Assembly (NCBI GenBank): GCA_963920525.1
Contig: OY986436.1
Span: forward strand, 12,599,467 to 12,663,466
DNA from: Dichetophora obliterata
Lineage: Eukaryota > Arthropoda > Insecta > Diptera > Sciomyzidae
Reading direction: 5' to 3'
Length of the DNA: 64,000 nt
A program made the translations under genes and the position numbers. Shown here piece by piece: positions 21,101-31,090 of this stretch. The notes below the pieces were generated by a model that worked only from the letters and a program-made list of their open reading frames with translations, ran no database searches and had not been told where the DNA came from. Position 1 is the stretch's first letter, and every line of letters begins with the position of its first letter.

Positions 21101-24100
21101 ACACGATTTTTTTGGACACCCTAATATGCATGCAATTTTTTGACAAATATCTGATTTTTTTTGCTTTCTCTTTGTCACAAAATCACAATTTAAGAAAACA
21201 GGTTTCATATTTTGTTCTTAGTTTTTTGAGATTTTTCTTACATCGTGGAGTCCACTGTAGTAATTTCATTACATTTTTTTTGGTTTTCGTTAACTTCAAA
21301 CATCCTGTTATCCTGTAATCCTATTTTTGCCACCTTAGTTTTTGGCCAGCTTTTTGAATATTCAGACCACTGTGCGGCTTCTTAAAAAATTGTGGTATGC
21401 GTCTACCAATTGTTTTGATGCTGTTTTGCAGCATTTAAATTTTAAAGTCGTGACAGCAGCAAAAACAATCGGTGAAACTTTACATTTGTTACTGTTTTGC
21501 TTTACGATCGCGAGTAAAAACCACAACAAAGCAAATAATGTTTTGTGCACGTGTAACACAACGTTACCATTCTGTTCGGCGTGTTACGGATTGCTTTAGT
21601 GATTGAATCGAAAAGCAATATACGAATTAAATGGACTTAAGATAGCGCTCTTTAAAAACTATTAAATTGATCATAAATTAAGGTTCGTTAAGGTTTTTTT
21701 CATGCCCTAATAGCCTTATTCTGGTGATTGACAACTGTAGTCATTGACAAGCTAGTCTTTGATGTACCATTTCTTTGGTCCATGGCGTTAGAAACTTCCA
21801 AAATGTTTCGCAAAATTATTTGTTGTTTTTTTCTGGTGTTGACAGTTCTGTCAAGTCATAAGCTTTCGATTGCATTTTAGAGTAAGAAATCTTTGCAGTT
21901 GTCAATAAATTTACAATTGTAAATCACCAGAATATGGCTGTTAAACTACTGAACTTTCAAATTACTTGTAATCATAACGTAATTTTATCGTACAGAAAGA
22001 ACTCACCTATCTCGATAGTCGTCCGGTGTTTCCGAAGGATCGTGCCTGTGCTGAGGCCTGGTGAGTTTCTGTTCGCTGAAGAAGGTATTTTTGTCGATTT
22101 AAAAAAATAATTATCTCACTTCATTTCAAGGAAACGTGGTGGTTATGCGGAGGAACGTAAAGAAAATGAACGCTGGAACCGAAAAGACCGCAAAAAAATA
22201 CGCGATAGCGTCAATGGTAAGCTTTCTGAATTCAAAAAAAATTTCCAAGACTCACAAACTATCCATTATTTCCTAGCTACTATACGTATGCGTAATCTTC
22301 ACAAAGGACCCGACGCTCAAAAACCTTTACTAACCTCATCTGATTCAGAGTCCGAAACCGACTCTACGCCCAAGCACCAGCGTCAGGCTATAACCGATGC
22401 AAATGTTAGTCTTGAAATGGGTTTCTGGGATGAATTGGATGAAACAAAGTCTCAATCATCTGAAACATCCGAAATGAATGTTAGTTCATCGACCTCTGTA
22501 GTAAGCACCACCGATTCAAACGGTAATGATCCCTTGTTTGAAACAAAAGCTGCCGGACTAAAGGAAATTCTTAGCAATTCAAATGTAGAGGAGAAGATAC
22601 AAAATAATACACCCAAGAGAACAAGAAAACTACTTGATGTTGCTGTGAATGATAGCGAAGAGAATGTTAAAAGTGAGGATATGTCAGATGTAAAAATGCC
22701 CTATAAAGAAAACATAAAGAGAGTCAAGTTTATTGAAGAAATTGAGATGAATGAAGCTGAAGAACGCAATCCAATAAACATGGAGCAAGAGCAACAACGG
22801 GTAAAAGAACAAGATCAGGAGAAAGAGTCAGAGCAAGAGAAAGAGCCTGAGCAAGATCGCGAGCAAGCAGCTAATGACAATTCTTGTTTAAATTCTGACG
22901 ATGATTCCAAGGAAGACTACAAGGACGCTGTTAACGCTATTCGTACGATAACCATGAATGATTTGTCACGCCCCCCCAACACAACAACAATACCAAAACG
23001 AGTACGTCTTCAAATTGAAACAATTGGCACTATTGAAACGCTAGACGCAACAGACGATTACGATCCAGAAATAAAAACTATCGATGACAGTGAAGAGATT
23101 AGAATGCAACTGCTCAGAGAAAAGAATGCAAACGAAGTAACGGAACCTAAAGACTTGCCAAAAACCGCTGAACAGTTAATATATGAGCAAGAGTGTCATG
23201 ATGTAAATAATAAATTGAAAAAAGATTTAAAAGAATTAGCAAGCAATATGGATATCCTACTTGAAGAGTTGGAGAAAGAGAGAGAAGCTGAAATATTTAA
23301 GGAAAATACAGATAACTCACTTGATGATAGCAATGCGAGCAGTCAGCTGGACGAAGGTGAGCTGATTAGAGATATAATTGCCATTTCGAAGACTTTGAAG
23401 AAGGAAACACGAGTGCAAGTCTTCCAGAAGAAATTCTCGAGCAATGAGCTCAGAAGTGAAAAGAAAACGTCATGCTGCGAAATATCTTGCGAAACAATAG
23501 TGAGAAATAATGATGATGAAGAACAGAGTAAATTGGTCAATATAGAGAAATCTGCGGAGGCGATTTCACTCAGTAACAGTACAGCAGATACAGAGAGCTT
23601 TAGCGAGGCAGAAGCTACGGAAGATTTGAATCAACCAGAAAATTTGTCGACTAAAGAGACAGTGAATAAGAACATACATGAAGAAGAGGTGGATAAAAAT
23701 ATTAACGAGAAAGTAGCAGAGCGAAACATAGGCGAAATTAAGGAAAATATGGTAGAGGAAATAGTTGCAATAAATATAACAGAAGACGAAAATACTGAGA
23801 GGCAAGAGAAAAAGGCAGCTATTGAAGATAAAAAGCCTGTTCCAGCCAAAGAAATTATAGGTGTCAATAAGGAAGTTGATGAAGCTACAGAGAGCTTGGG
23901 AAAACCGAAAGAAGCCACTATAGCTGATGAAAAATACACAGAACCCAACAAAACTGAGAGCTTATTCGAAAACGAAAACCAAATTTCAGCTTACACCTCT
24001 GATAAGCTGGAAAAATACCAGGGTCCCAAACACCTCGAAGAAATCTTAAGCGCCAGGCAAGAAGCAAATCTAGCCAATGAATTAGAAGCTAAATCCTTAA

Positions 24101-27100
24101 GGGACCTGCTACAAAAACTTGAAAACGAAAACGAACAGCTATACAACCTGAACTGCACCTATAAGCAAATGCTGCAAGAAGATATCGAAGGAGAAATAAA
24201 ATATTTGGACAAAAAATCAAGCGATGATACAGAAAAGCTTTGCGAAGAAATTCTGGAAAAAATAATCGATAATATCGAATTCGAAAAGGTTAAGAATTAT
24301 GAATTTGGCATTATAGAATCCGATGAAGAGTATAGCTACACGGAGAAGCAGAAACCGGAAGAGCCAGTTAAGACGATAAGTGAAGTGCTGACCTCCTTCA
24401 ATAAGTTGATCAAAGAGATAGCACATCAAAATCGTGAGGAAATGAATCGCGAAAAAGAGCAGGTACGCAAGAAAGTGCCATCAACGGACGAGGAGAAGGC
24501 AGTGAGCTTAAATAATCTACTACAAAGCAACAATCTACAAGAATTTAACGAGTCTTCAGACAGTCTTGACGCTCGCCTCGAAGCAATGAAAGAGCGTCAA
24601 TCGAAACAGGTACAAAAATTAGTCAATCGCGTCTATGCTCAAAAGGACAAATACGAAGATACGCTAGAAGTAGTCGATGGCAAGTTGGTTGTGGTAAAAA
24701 AGGATACGGGCGATATTGAAGAATTGCCTAAGAGAGCGTTTAGTAGTGATAGCGAAGATAACGATGATGACTATGATACGGCACAGTCATCTGATGATGA
24801 TCGTGAAACAACTGGAGTGGGCGTGAGACGATTCGCAGCGTATAATGAGGAGAATGCACAAAAAACGCGTGGCTTATGGACGCTGCCTTATAAGCCAACA
24901 CTACGCCTGCCCGCTGAGCGTTTAGTTCAGGAAGCCTTAGAGAGAAATCGGGTGTCCGAGCTTGAGCAAGATCAAGATGAAAGTGAGGAATATTACTCCA
25001 TGGATCCAACAAGAGCAGAACCAAACATCTTCGGCAACATTGATGAGGATTTCTTCAATTCATTGGACTTTAAGAGTATGCAATTTGATGACATTGATGA
25101 GAACCATATAGTGGAGTGTGCCAGAAGCTACGAAGAGTTGAGACATTACATAAAGCAGGGCACGCCAGAGAAGTGCTTCACCCAACAGGAGAATGAGCTG
25201 TTGGAGAAAATGAGAGCCCAAAACGAAGCAGCGGATGAAGCAGTGGCAGGTGGTGGCACCGACGAGCTGACAGATGCCGAGAATGTGCTATTAAATAAAA
25301 TGGTTGAACGCACCAAAGAGTACGAGCGTGATCAAAAGCAAAAGTTTGAAATGACAGATGACGAAAAAGCTGATATGGAAATGAAAATTCAGGCAAAACG
25401 TGAGACTACACAGCTGGTACGCAATCTGGTCAAAATGTTTGAATACAATATAGAAAATAGCGCAGAGTCGAAAGGAGTTAAAAAAGAATTCGCAAGAGAG
25501 AAACGAGAAAAGACAGGGGAACAAATGGATAAGAGTTTGAAGGTTCAGGATAAGGAGATTGGAATGAAATGTTTGTACAGTAAAGGAACATTCACAACAA
25601 ATATCGATGAAGATGAAGACAGCCAAGAAGAAGAAGAAGACGACATTGTTATCAATGAGCTGTCTGAAGATTCGGATATTTCTGAGAGAAGTTTTCAGCA
25701 AAATATAGATAAATCCAAGCAAACATATGCCCACATTAAGGAATGTACAACAAAGGATACCGAAGTGATCGAGATAAATCTTACCTTAGCCGAAAGACAT
25801 GCTGAGTTGAAGTCAAAAAAATATGAGCTAGAGGAATCTAAAACTTTTATCGAAAACAAGGTCGAAGAGTTAATAGAGTTTGAAAAAAGTACACTAGTTG
25901 CCGAAAAAAATAAACACAGTTTTGAAATTGAAAACACTGAAAAAGAGACGACACTAAAGCAAGAAGAAGGTGATGATCAAAATGTTTCTAGTTTCAAGCT
26001 TAAAGAACAGGAAAAAGAAGAAGAAGAAGAAATGTTGGGAGAAAAAGATTATAGAAACGAAAACGTAAATATTTTTGGGCAACAACGATGTAAAGATAGC
26101 AACGACATAGATGGAAAATTCCTACAAGAAAGTGAAATGGACATTGCAACAAAGGACCTTTCCAGTTTTGAAGTAGAAGACGCTATAGAGTTAATGGAAC
26201 AAAAAGAAAATAATAAAGATGACCCTAGTTTCAGAGTAAATGATAAGAAGAAAGGCTTTTCATTTGAAAAAGACGAGCAAGAAGGAAATGTTTATGTTCT
26301 GGAACAACAAAAAGTTACAAAATACAACAAAAAAAGCGAAGAATCCACCAAAGGTGAAGTTCAAGAATGCGAGTTAGACACTGAAGAGGAAAATAATGCA
26401 AGTTTTGAAGTGAAAGATGCAAAAGACTTCAAGAGATTAGATGAAGATAGTTTAAATGTCTGCAAAGTTGAACTCAAGGATCAAAAAGAAAGAATTCCGA
26501 AGGAAAGAGACGAAAAAGGGTTCAGTAAAGCAACTGACAGAGAAGAATTTGCCAGTTGTGGTGATCAAATAGTAAGCAAAGAGGAAAAAGCTGCATTGAA
26601 ATTAACGCAGAAAGTTGAGATAGCAGACTACCTAGATGTAGTAAACGAAAAAAGTACCAAGACCACCGATGGAAATGAACTAAATTTGGAACTCGATCTC
26701 CAAGAAGCTGCTGTTCAAAGAAGAGTCTTAACGGAAGAGTGTGGAAAAAAGAAAAATGAACAAGCAAATACTTCGGAAGGTTTTGAAGATCCAAGAGTTA
26801 CAACTGACGCGGAGAGTCTACCAAAAAAAGAGAGAACAAATGGCTCACAAAGCGAAAATAAGCTCAATGCAGTAGTTTCCAAATTACACTTTGAACCAGA
26901 ATCACTATCCGATGCAACAACTATATCGACGGAGAAAAGTAACAAAAGAACTAAAGATGAAAAAACGACAGAGTCCTCAGAATGTGTGAAAGAAAAAAAT
27001 GCACAAGATATTGAAGAAACTGTGCAAGAGAAAGGCAATAAGTTGGAAAAAATTTCCCCAGAAAACACCAACGAGACAAGGGAAGTGTTTGCAGGTTTGG

Positions 27101-27477
27101 TGGAGGAACTAGTAATAAAGACAACAGATGAAAAATTGACTGAGTTCCTGGAAAATATACTAGACATAGCTATATCGGATCATGCAAATAGCAGACCAAA
27201 TTCGGTGGAGCCAAATCTTATTCAAACTCCAATGGAAAGTGAGTTTGCGAATATTAGTTTGGGGAAAAGTTCAGAAGAGGTTCTGCACGGAAAAGAGGAA
27301 GAACCTGATCAACAGACTACCAAAGAAAATACTGCAAAAGAAAGTATTTCAAATGAAGACGAAGAAGATTCTATTCATATTGGCAATACAATTGAGTTGA
27401 ATTTAGAAATTATAAACGATAATGATGAAGTTGTCGATGAGATAATTGTAAACGCTGATGTAATCTATGATGTATGA
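12149..27477 (+). CDS. dtr: dtr / DNAAF1 ortholog: leucine-rich-repeat dynein arm assembly factor, six exons
   Basis: Exons: 12149-12290, 12361-12731, 12795-12893, 21996-22060, 22131-22216, 22277-27477, all with GT-AG junctions and consistent phase, giving 1987 aa. Residues about 60-195 are leucine-rich repeats ([46 protein letters not shown]). They are followed by the LRR cap [20 protein letters not shown] at about 205, then [12 protein letters not shown], the hallmark order of DNAAF1/LRRC50. The remaining 1700 residues are acidic, Glu/Lys-rich and mostly disordered or coiled coil. DNAAF1 acts in the cytoplasm to preassemble axonemal dynein arms; fly dtr is also linked to transmitter release. 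From memory, the fly protein is shorter (about 1480 aa), so this tail is long. Introns 1, 2, 4 and 5 are 60-70 bp; intron 3 is 9102 bp and full of transposons. I chose the start because it is the first ATG in frame with the family N-terminus. Confidence 0.93.
13485..14178. mobile_element. Palindromic MITE, about 690 bp
   Basis: Arms of about 210 bases are inverted copies, including tcattgaattaactttagta, gaaagatctgagtcatgaaa, cttaggtgccttttcaaaag and their mirrors at 13950-14175. The ends are TATATATTAT. It is non-coding, and sits in the centre of the 13214-21416 hairpin, abutting the next element. Confidence 0.7.
14242..14982. mobile_element. 741-bp palindromic MITE with CAAGGTGCCCC ends
   Basis: The left end CAAGGTGCCCCAGATATAGC is mirrored at the right by gccctatctggggcaccttg. 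Inverted homology continues through the cttcccctctttgggaacta and taggtgtcattacattttac blocks. TA flanks both sides (14240-14241 and 14983-14984). It was inserted at the palindrome centre of the Tc1-type MITE. Confidence 0.75.
15240..15905 (+). repeat. Tandem array, about seven 98-bp units, inside the MULE
   Basis: The core ccggtgttggactta recurs at about 15247, 15351, 15449, 15547, 15645, 15743 and 15841, a period near 98 bases. Each unit also has gggttgtaatccctaa, gcagcggccgaaggccgcct and gaagtactgtaga. A single related unit occurs in the smaller MULE-like element at about 20098-20135. No protein is encoded. Confidence 0.85.
16268..18767 (-). pseudogene. Broken MULE transposase with N-terminal FLYWCH finger and C-terminal RING
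   Basis: Minus-strand pieces, 5' to 3'. 18767 to about 18335: FLYWCH-like zinc finger ([18 protein letters not shown]). A 1-nt frameshift near 18335. Then to 17965: start of the transposase core ([20 protein letters not shown], first catalytic D). A 72-bp GT-AG intron at 17893-17964. 17892 to about 17374: MULE core ([14 protein letters not shown], second [13 protein letters not shown]). An interruption at about 17010-17370 holding an imperfect inverted repeat. Another frameshift near 16800 ([12 protein letters not shown] to [17 protein letters not shown]). Last, 16777-16268: acidic linker and a C3HC4-type RING ([20 protein letters not shown] to SCPMCRQK). The RING follows directly on the usual C-terminal end of a MULE transposase, so I read it as one fused protein. 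The frame breaks mean it is no longer functional. Confidence 0.8.
19322..21121. mobile_element. Palindromic MITE with GGGTGTCC ends, split by a MULE-like insertion
   Basis: The left end GGGTGTCCCAAAAA is mirrored at the right by tttttttggacaccc. Arms continue for over 500 bases on the left (gaagcgcatctaaaatgg, cgaattcattttctaatttt, aaatggtttaaaaaaaagtg) with mirrors at 20845-21110. TA flanks both sides (19320-19321 and 21122-21123). Without the 19861-20842 insertion it is about 810 bp. Confidence 0.75.
19861..20842. mobile_element. Non-autonomous MULE-like element with 9-bp target duplication
   Basis: The ends GGTTCAGGGAAATAACGCCC and GGGTGTTATTTCCCTGAACC are inverted repeats. The host sequence ccaaataat is present at 19852-19860 and 20843-20851. 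Subterminal zones contain many copies of a GAAATAAAGCCCAAAA-type motif in both directions, sharing the GCCCAAAA core with the larger MULE at 14997-19253. One unit of that element's 98-bp repeat is seen near 20098-20135. There is no transposase frame. Confidence 0.8.
21711..21940. mobile_element. 230-bp MITE with YAGCCWTATTCTGG ends in dtr intron 3
   Basis: The left end tagccttattctggtgattg is mirrored at the right by aaatcaccagaatatggctg. Its ends resemble those of the 41236-41507 element (cagccctattctggcaact), so the two may be related families. Its right end is 55 bases from the exon 4 acceptor. Confidence 0.65.
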
Positions 27478-27518
27478 GCTCACTTTATTTTTATATATGT
27501 TAAAAACTTTTTGTTGTA

Positions 27519-27524
27519 AATAAA
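27519..27524 (+). terminator. Polyadenylation signal of dtr
   Basis: A canonical AATAAA lies 42 bases past the dtr stop codon, so the 3' UTR is predicted to be short. Confidence 0.6.
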
Positions 27525-28409
27525 CATGATTTTTAATGCGTTATTCGATCTTTATGATCTCGATCGCGATTAAAATTAGTGCAATATTTAGTTTCAATAA
27601 TAAATATGAAAACAAAAAATTTAAAAAATTTTTACAAATTCTAAAAGAGTTGGTTTTTTCATGCAACTTTCGATGTACAAAGAAAATAAGTTTGCTTTTA
27701 ATTAAGAAGTTTGCACGGTTACGAATTTGGGACTACTTTTTAATCCAAACTTTGGCCTCAAGGAATTTTTAATCCAAAAAGTACTATTTTTAATCCCTAC
27801 TTTAGTTTAATTTAGCTGGGTCGCGAATCCACATTTCTGAAGGGAACTAACCTGTATTTACCTTGTTAACAACTTAGTTAGACGAGTGGATAAGGTGTTG
27901 GACCAGCACATCAGAGGACGTGTGTTCAAATCATGAAATGGTTAGAGTAAATTTTTTATTTTTTTGGACTAGAAAACTTTAAATATTTCTTTAAATTAGA
28001 AAGGAATCTTTTTTTGGTGTTGTCCTATATGTAATCCAAAAAAGTTTAAATTTTAGTTCAAGATTTTGAAAAGAAATTCGTCTCAAAATATAATGATAAA
28101 TTGTCCTAGTCTTGGATGAAACTCTAACAAATCCTGTATTCTAGATAAATTTTATCACTTTTTTAAAGATAACCTCGGAACAACTCCAAAAACCAAATAC
28201 TTTTTTGGACCAACAGAAAAACCGCCAAAATAATATTTTTTCCATAACTCCATAACGCATTTTATGTCTGATCTTTAAAAGTGATATATTGTTAAAGTCT
28301 ATAAAAAGGGCTTAACTAGAACTACATTTTCTTCTCAGAGCCTTTGCACTTTGGAAGTAATATTCGACTGATAAGCCCAGTCTACTACCTGTAGACTTTT
28401 AACATTTTT
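27525..28409. other. Gene-free stretch with one tRNA-like segment
   Basis: No coding sequence seen. At about 27876-27940 the plus strand reads like a tRNA fragment (gacgagtggataaggtgttg, then gtgttcaaatc resembling a B box). The arms do not fold cleanly, so a tRNA pseudogene or SINE head is more likely than a functional tRNA. Confidence 0.4.
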
Positions 28410-30590
28410 TTTTATGGAGACCAACCCACTCTTTTGTATAAAGTAGCAGCTAAAACCCGGCGCATTTCTGCCACGCCCCTTGTCCAATGTTCATAAAATG
28501 TTATCACTGCATTTGCAAATTGAGGCCGAATACTGAATTCCGAGGCTGTGCGACTTATAACTCCAAAGCTACTCGATATCGCAAATTCGGGCTGTATGGG
28601 AGGTGCCACTCCTTCTTGTACAACGCCCATAAAATGTTATCAGTAGAACTCCATGTGTAAATTGAGGTAAAATTATAAATTCCGATCCTGTCCGACCTAT
28701 ATTCGATATCGAAAATTTGGGACGTATTGGAGGTGCCACGCCCACTTGACCAACATCAATAAAATTTTATCATTGAAACTGCATGTGTAAATTGAGGTCG
28801 AATACTGAAATTCGAGGCTGTGCGACCTATAACTCCAAAGCTGTCCGATAACGCAAATTTGAGTTGGATGGGAGGTGCCACGCCCCCTTGTTTAACACAA
28901 ACAAAATGTTATCGGCAAAACTTAATTTGTAAATTGAGCTAGAATACTGAATTCCGAAGCTGTCCGACCTATAACTATCCATACCTATTCGATATCGCAA
29001 TTTTTGATAGTATGGGAGATGCCACGTCTGCTTGTTCACCGCTCATAAAATGTTATCAGTAGAACTCCATGTGTTAATTGAGGTCGAATACCGAATTTCG
29101 ATCCTTTCCGACCTATAACTCCTAGCCATTCGATATCGAAAATTTGGGACGTATTGGAGCTGCCACGCACCCTTGACTAACATCCATAAAATGTTATCAT
29201 TGAAATTGCATGCGTAAACTGAGGTCGAATACTAAAATTCTATGTGTTATCAGAATTTGTAAATTGAGTTCGAATACTGAATTTCGAGGCTGTCCGACCT
29301 ATAACTATCGATACCTTTTCGATATCGCAATTTTTGATTGTATGGGAGGTGCCACGCCTGCTTGTTCAACGCCTATAAAAGGTTATCAGTAGAACTCCAT
29401 ATGTAAATTGAGGTCGAATACCGAGTTTAAATTCTTTGCGACCTATAACTCCCAGCCATTCGATGTCGAAAATTTGGGACGTATTGGAGGTGCCACACCC
29501 CCTTGACCAACATCCATAAAATGTTATCATAGAAAATGCAGTTGGGGTCGAATACCGAATTCCAATCCTTTCCGACCTATAACTCCTAGACATTCGATAT
29601 CGAAAATTTGGGACGTATTGGAGCTGCCACGCCCCCTTGACTAACATCCATAAAATGTTATCATTGAAATTGCATGCGTAAATTGAGGTCGAATACTAAA
29701 ATTCGAGGCTGTGCGACCTATAACTCCAAAGCCATCCGATAAGGCAAGTTTGGGTTGGCTGGGAGGTGCCACGCCCCTTTGTTCAACACAAATAAAATGT
29801 TATCGGTAAAACTGAATTTGTAAATTGAGTTCGAATACTGAATTCCGAAGCTGTCCGACCTATTACTATCGATACCTATTCAATATCGCAATTTTTGGTA
29901 GTATGGGAGGTGCCACGCCTGCTTGTACAACGCCCATAAAATGTTATCAGTAGAACTCTATGAGTAAATTGAGGTCGAATAGCAAATTCCGATTCCTTCC
30001 GACCTATCACTCCTAGACATTCCATATTGAAAATTTGGGACGTATTGGAGGTGCCACGCCCCCTTGAACAACATCCATAAAATGTAATTATTGAAACTGC
30101 ATGTGTAAATTGGGGTCAAATACTAAAATTCGAGGCTGTGCGACCTTTATCTCCAAGGTTATTTGATAAAGCAAATTTGGGTTGGATGGGAGGTTGGTTG
30201 TTCGAACACTGAATTCCGAGGCTGTCCGACCTATAACTATTGATACCTATTCGACATCGCAATTTGTGATTGTATGTGAGGTGCCACGCCTGCTTGTTCA
30301 ACGCCCATAAAATGTTATCAGTAGAACTCCATGTGTAAATTGAGGTCGAATACCGATTTCCGATCCTTTCCGACTCCTAGCCATTCGATATCGAAAATTT
30401 GGGAAGTATTGGAGGTGCCTCGCCCCCTTAACCACCATCCATAAAATGTTATCATTGAAACTGCATTTGTAAATTAATTTCGAATACTGAATTCCGAGGC
30501 TGTGAGACCTTTAACTCCAAAGCTATTCGATATCGCAAATTTGGGTTGCATGGGAGGTTCCACGCCCCTTTTAAAGTACAAAAACCGTCC
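28410..30590. repeat. Tandem array of a roughly 140-bp unit (GCCACGCCCCCTTG repeat)
   Basis: About fifteen diverged units recur at spacings of mostly 126-152 bases. Each has gggaggtgccacgccccctt, cataaaatgttatca, gtaaattgaggtcgaatact, gaattccgaggctgtgcgac and ctataactcc. Units vary by substitution and small deletions (one is truncated near 29240, another near 30200). All are in one orientation. Short open frames here are by-products of the repeat and not genes. Confidence 0.85.
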
Positions 30591-31090
30591 TTGGTAAGTG
30601 CTTAGTAACCGTATGAACGAAATTGCCATATTTTAGAATTCTATGGTAAATACGTCTTATGCATAGAATTTGTACTGATTTGTGGGCTGTAAAAGTGGGA
30701 GTGGCAACATTTATATGTATAGTGATCGCTACTAGGAGCACCTACATACCAAGTTTCAGTACAAAAACGTACAAATCCGGAACTAGCATGATTTTGAAAA
30801 AGTGGGTGTGGATATAAAACTACCACGCCTTGAACAAAATTTCTAAATTTTATTTTTTTACGATCAAACTCGTCTGTTTTCAAGCTTTTTTTTTGGTTTT
30901 TGGGCCATAGCGGAAAATTGGCTTGTATGGGAGGTACAACGGCCCCTTGTCCAATCGACACCAAACTTCACAGGAATATTTTCAAGATGTAGCATAAGTT
31001 TACCAGAAAATTTTATAAGGATAAGTTTTGGCCCTATTGAACATTTTAAAGTGTTTTGTTGGAAAGCAAGTAAAAAGAGCTTCACTCTGC
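30591..31090. repeat. Diverged sequence related to the GCCACGCCC array
   Basis: It contains similar phrases (gtatgggaggtacaacggcc, ccttgtccaatcgacaccaa, aaaactaccacgcc) but without the regular spacing. It is probably an older flank or founder of the adjacent array. Confidence 0.45.

Larger units (their letters stand above)
13214..21416. mobile_element. Outermost palindromic element in dtr intron 3, split by later insertions
   Basis: Left arm 13214-13484 and right arm 21122-21416 are inverted copies (aaaacaattggtag, ggcataccacaattt, ttcaaaaagctggcc, gttaacgaaaacc, ctccacgatg). Joined without the later insertions they make a hairpin element of about 560 bp whose centre was tgcatg-TATA. All later insertions (13485-14178, 14179-19314, 19322-21121) sit in that centre. 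No clear target duplication was found at the outer ends. Confidence 0.7.

Noticed and set aside
23343..27167. Several antisense open frames within the last exon of dtr
   Set aside because: They mirror a Glu/Lys-rich coding exon with strong codon bias; none has domain content, and the plus frame joins the LRR exons with correct splice phase.
22288..27477. A separate gene starting at the ATG at 22288
   Set aside because: The acceptor at 22277 and the two preceding small exons continue the DNAAF1 pattern in frame, so this ATG is internal to dtr.
28412..30301. Open frames in the 140-bp array as genes
   Set aside because: They are short, restart in each unit and contain no domain; the DNA repeats independently of frame.
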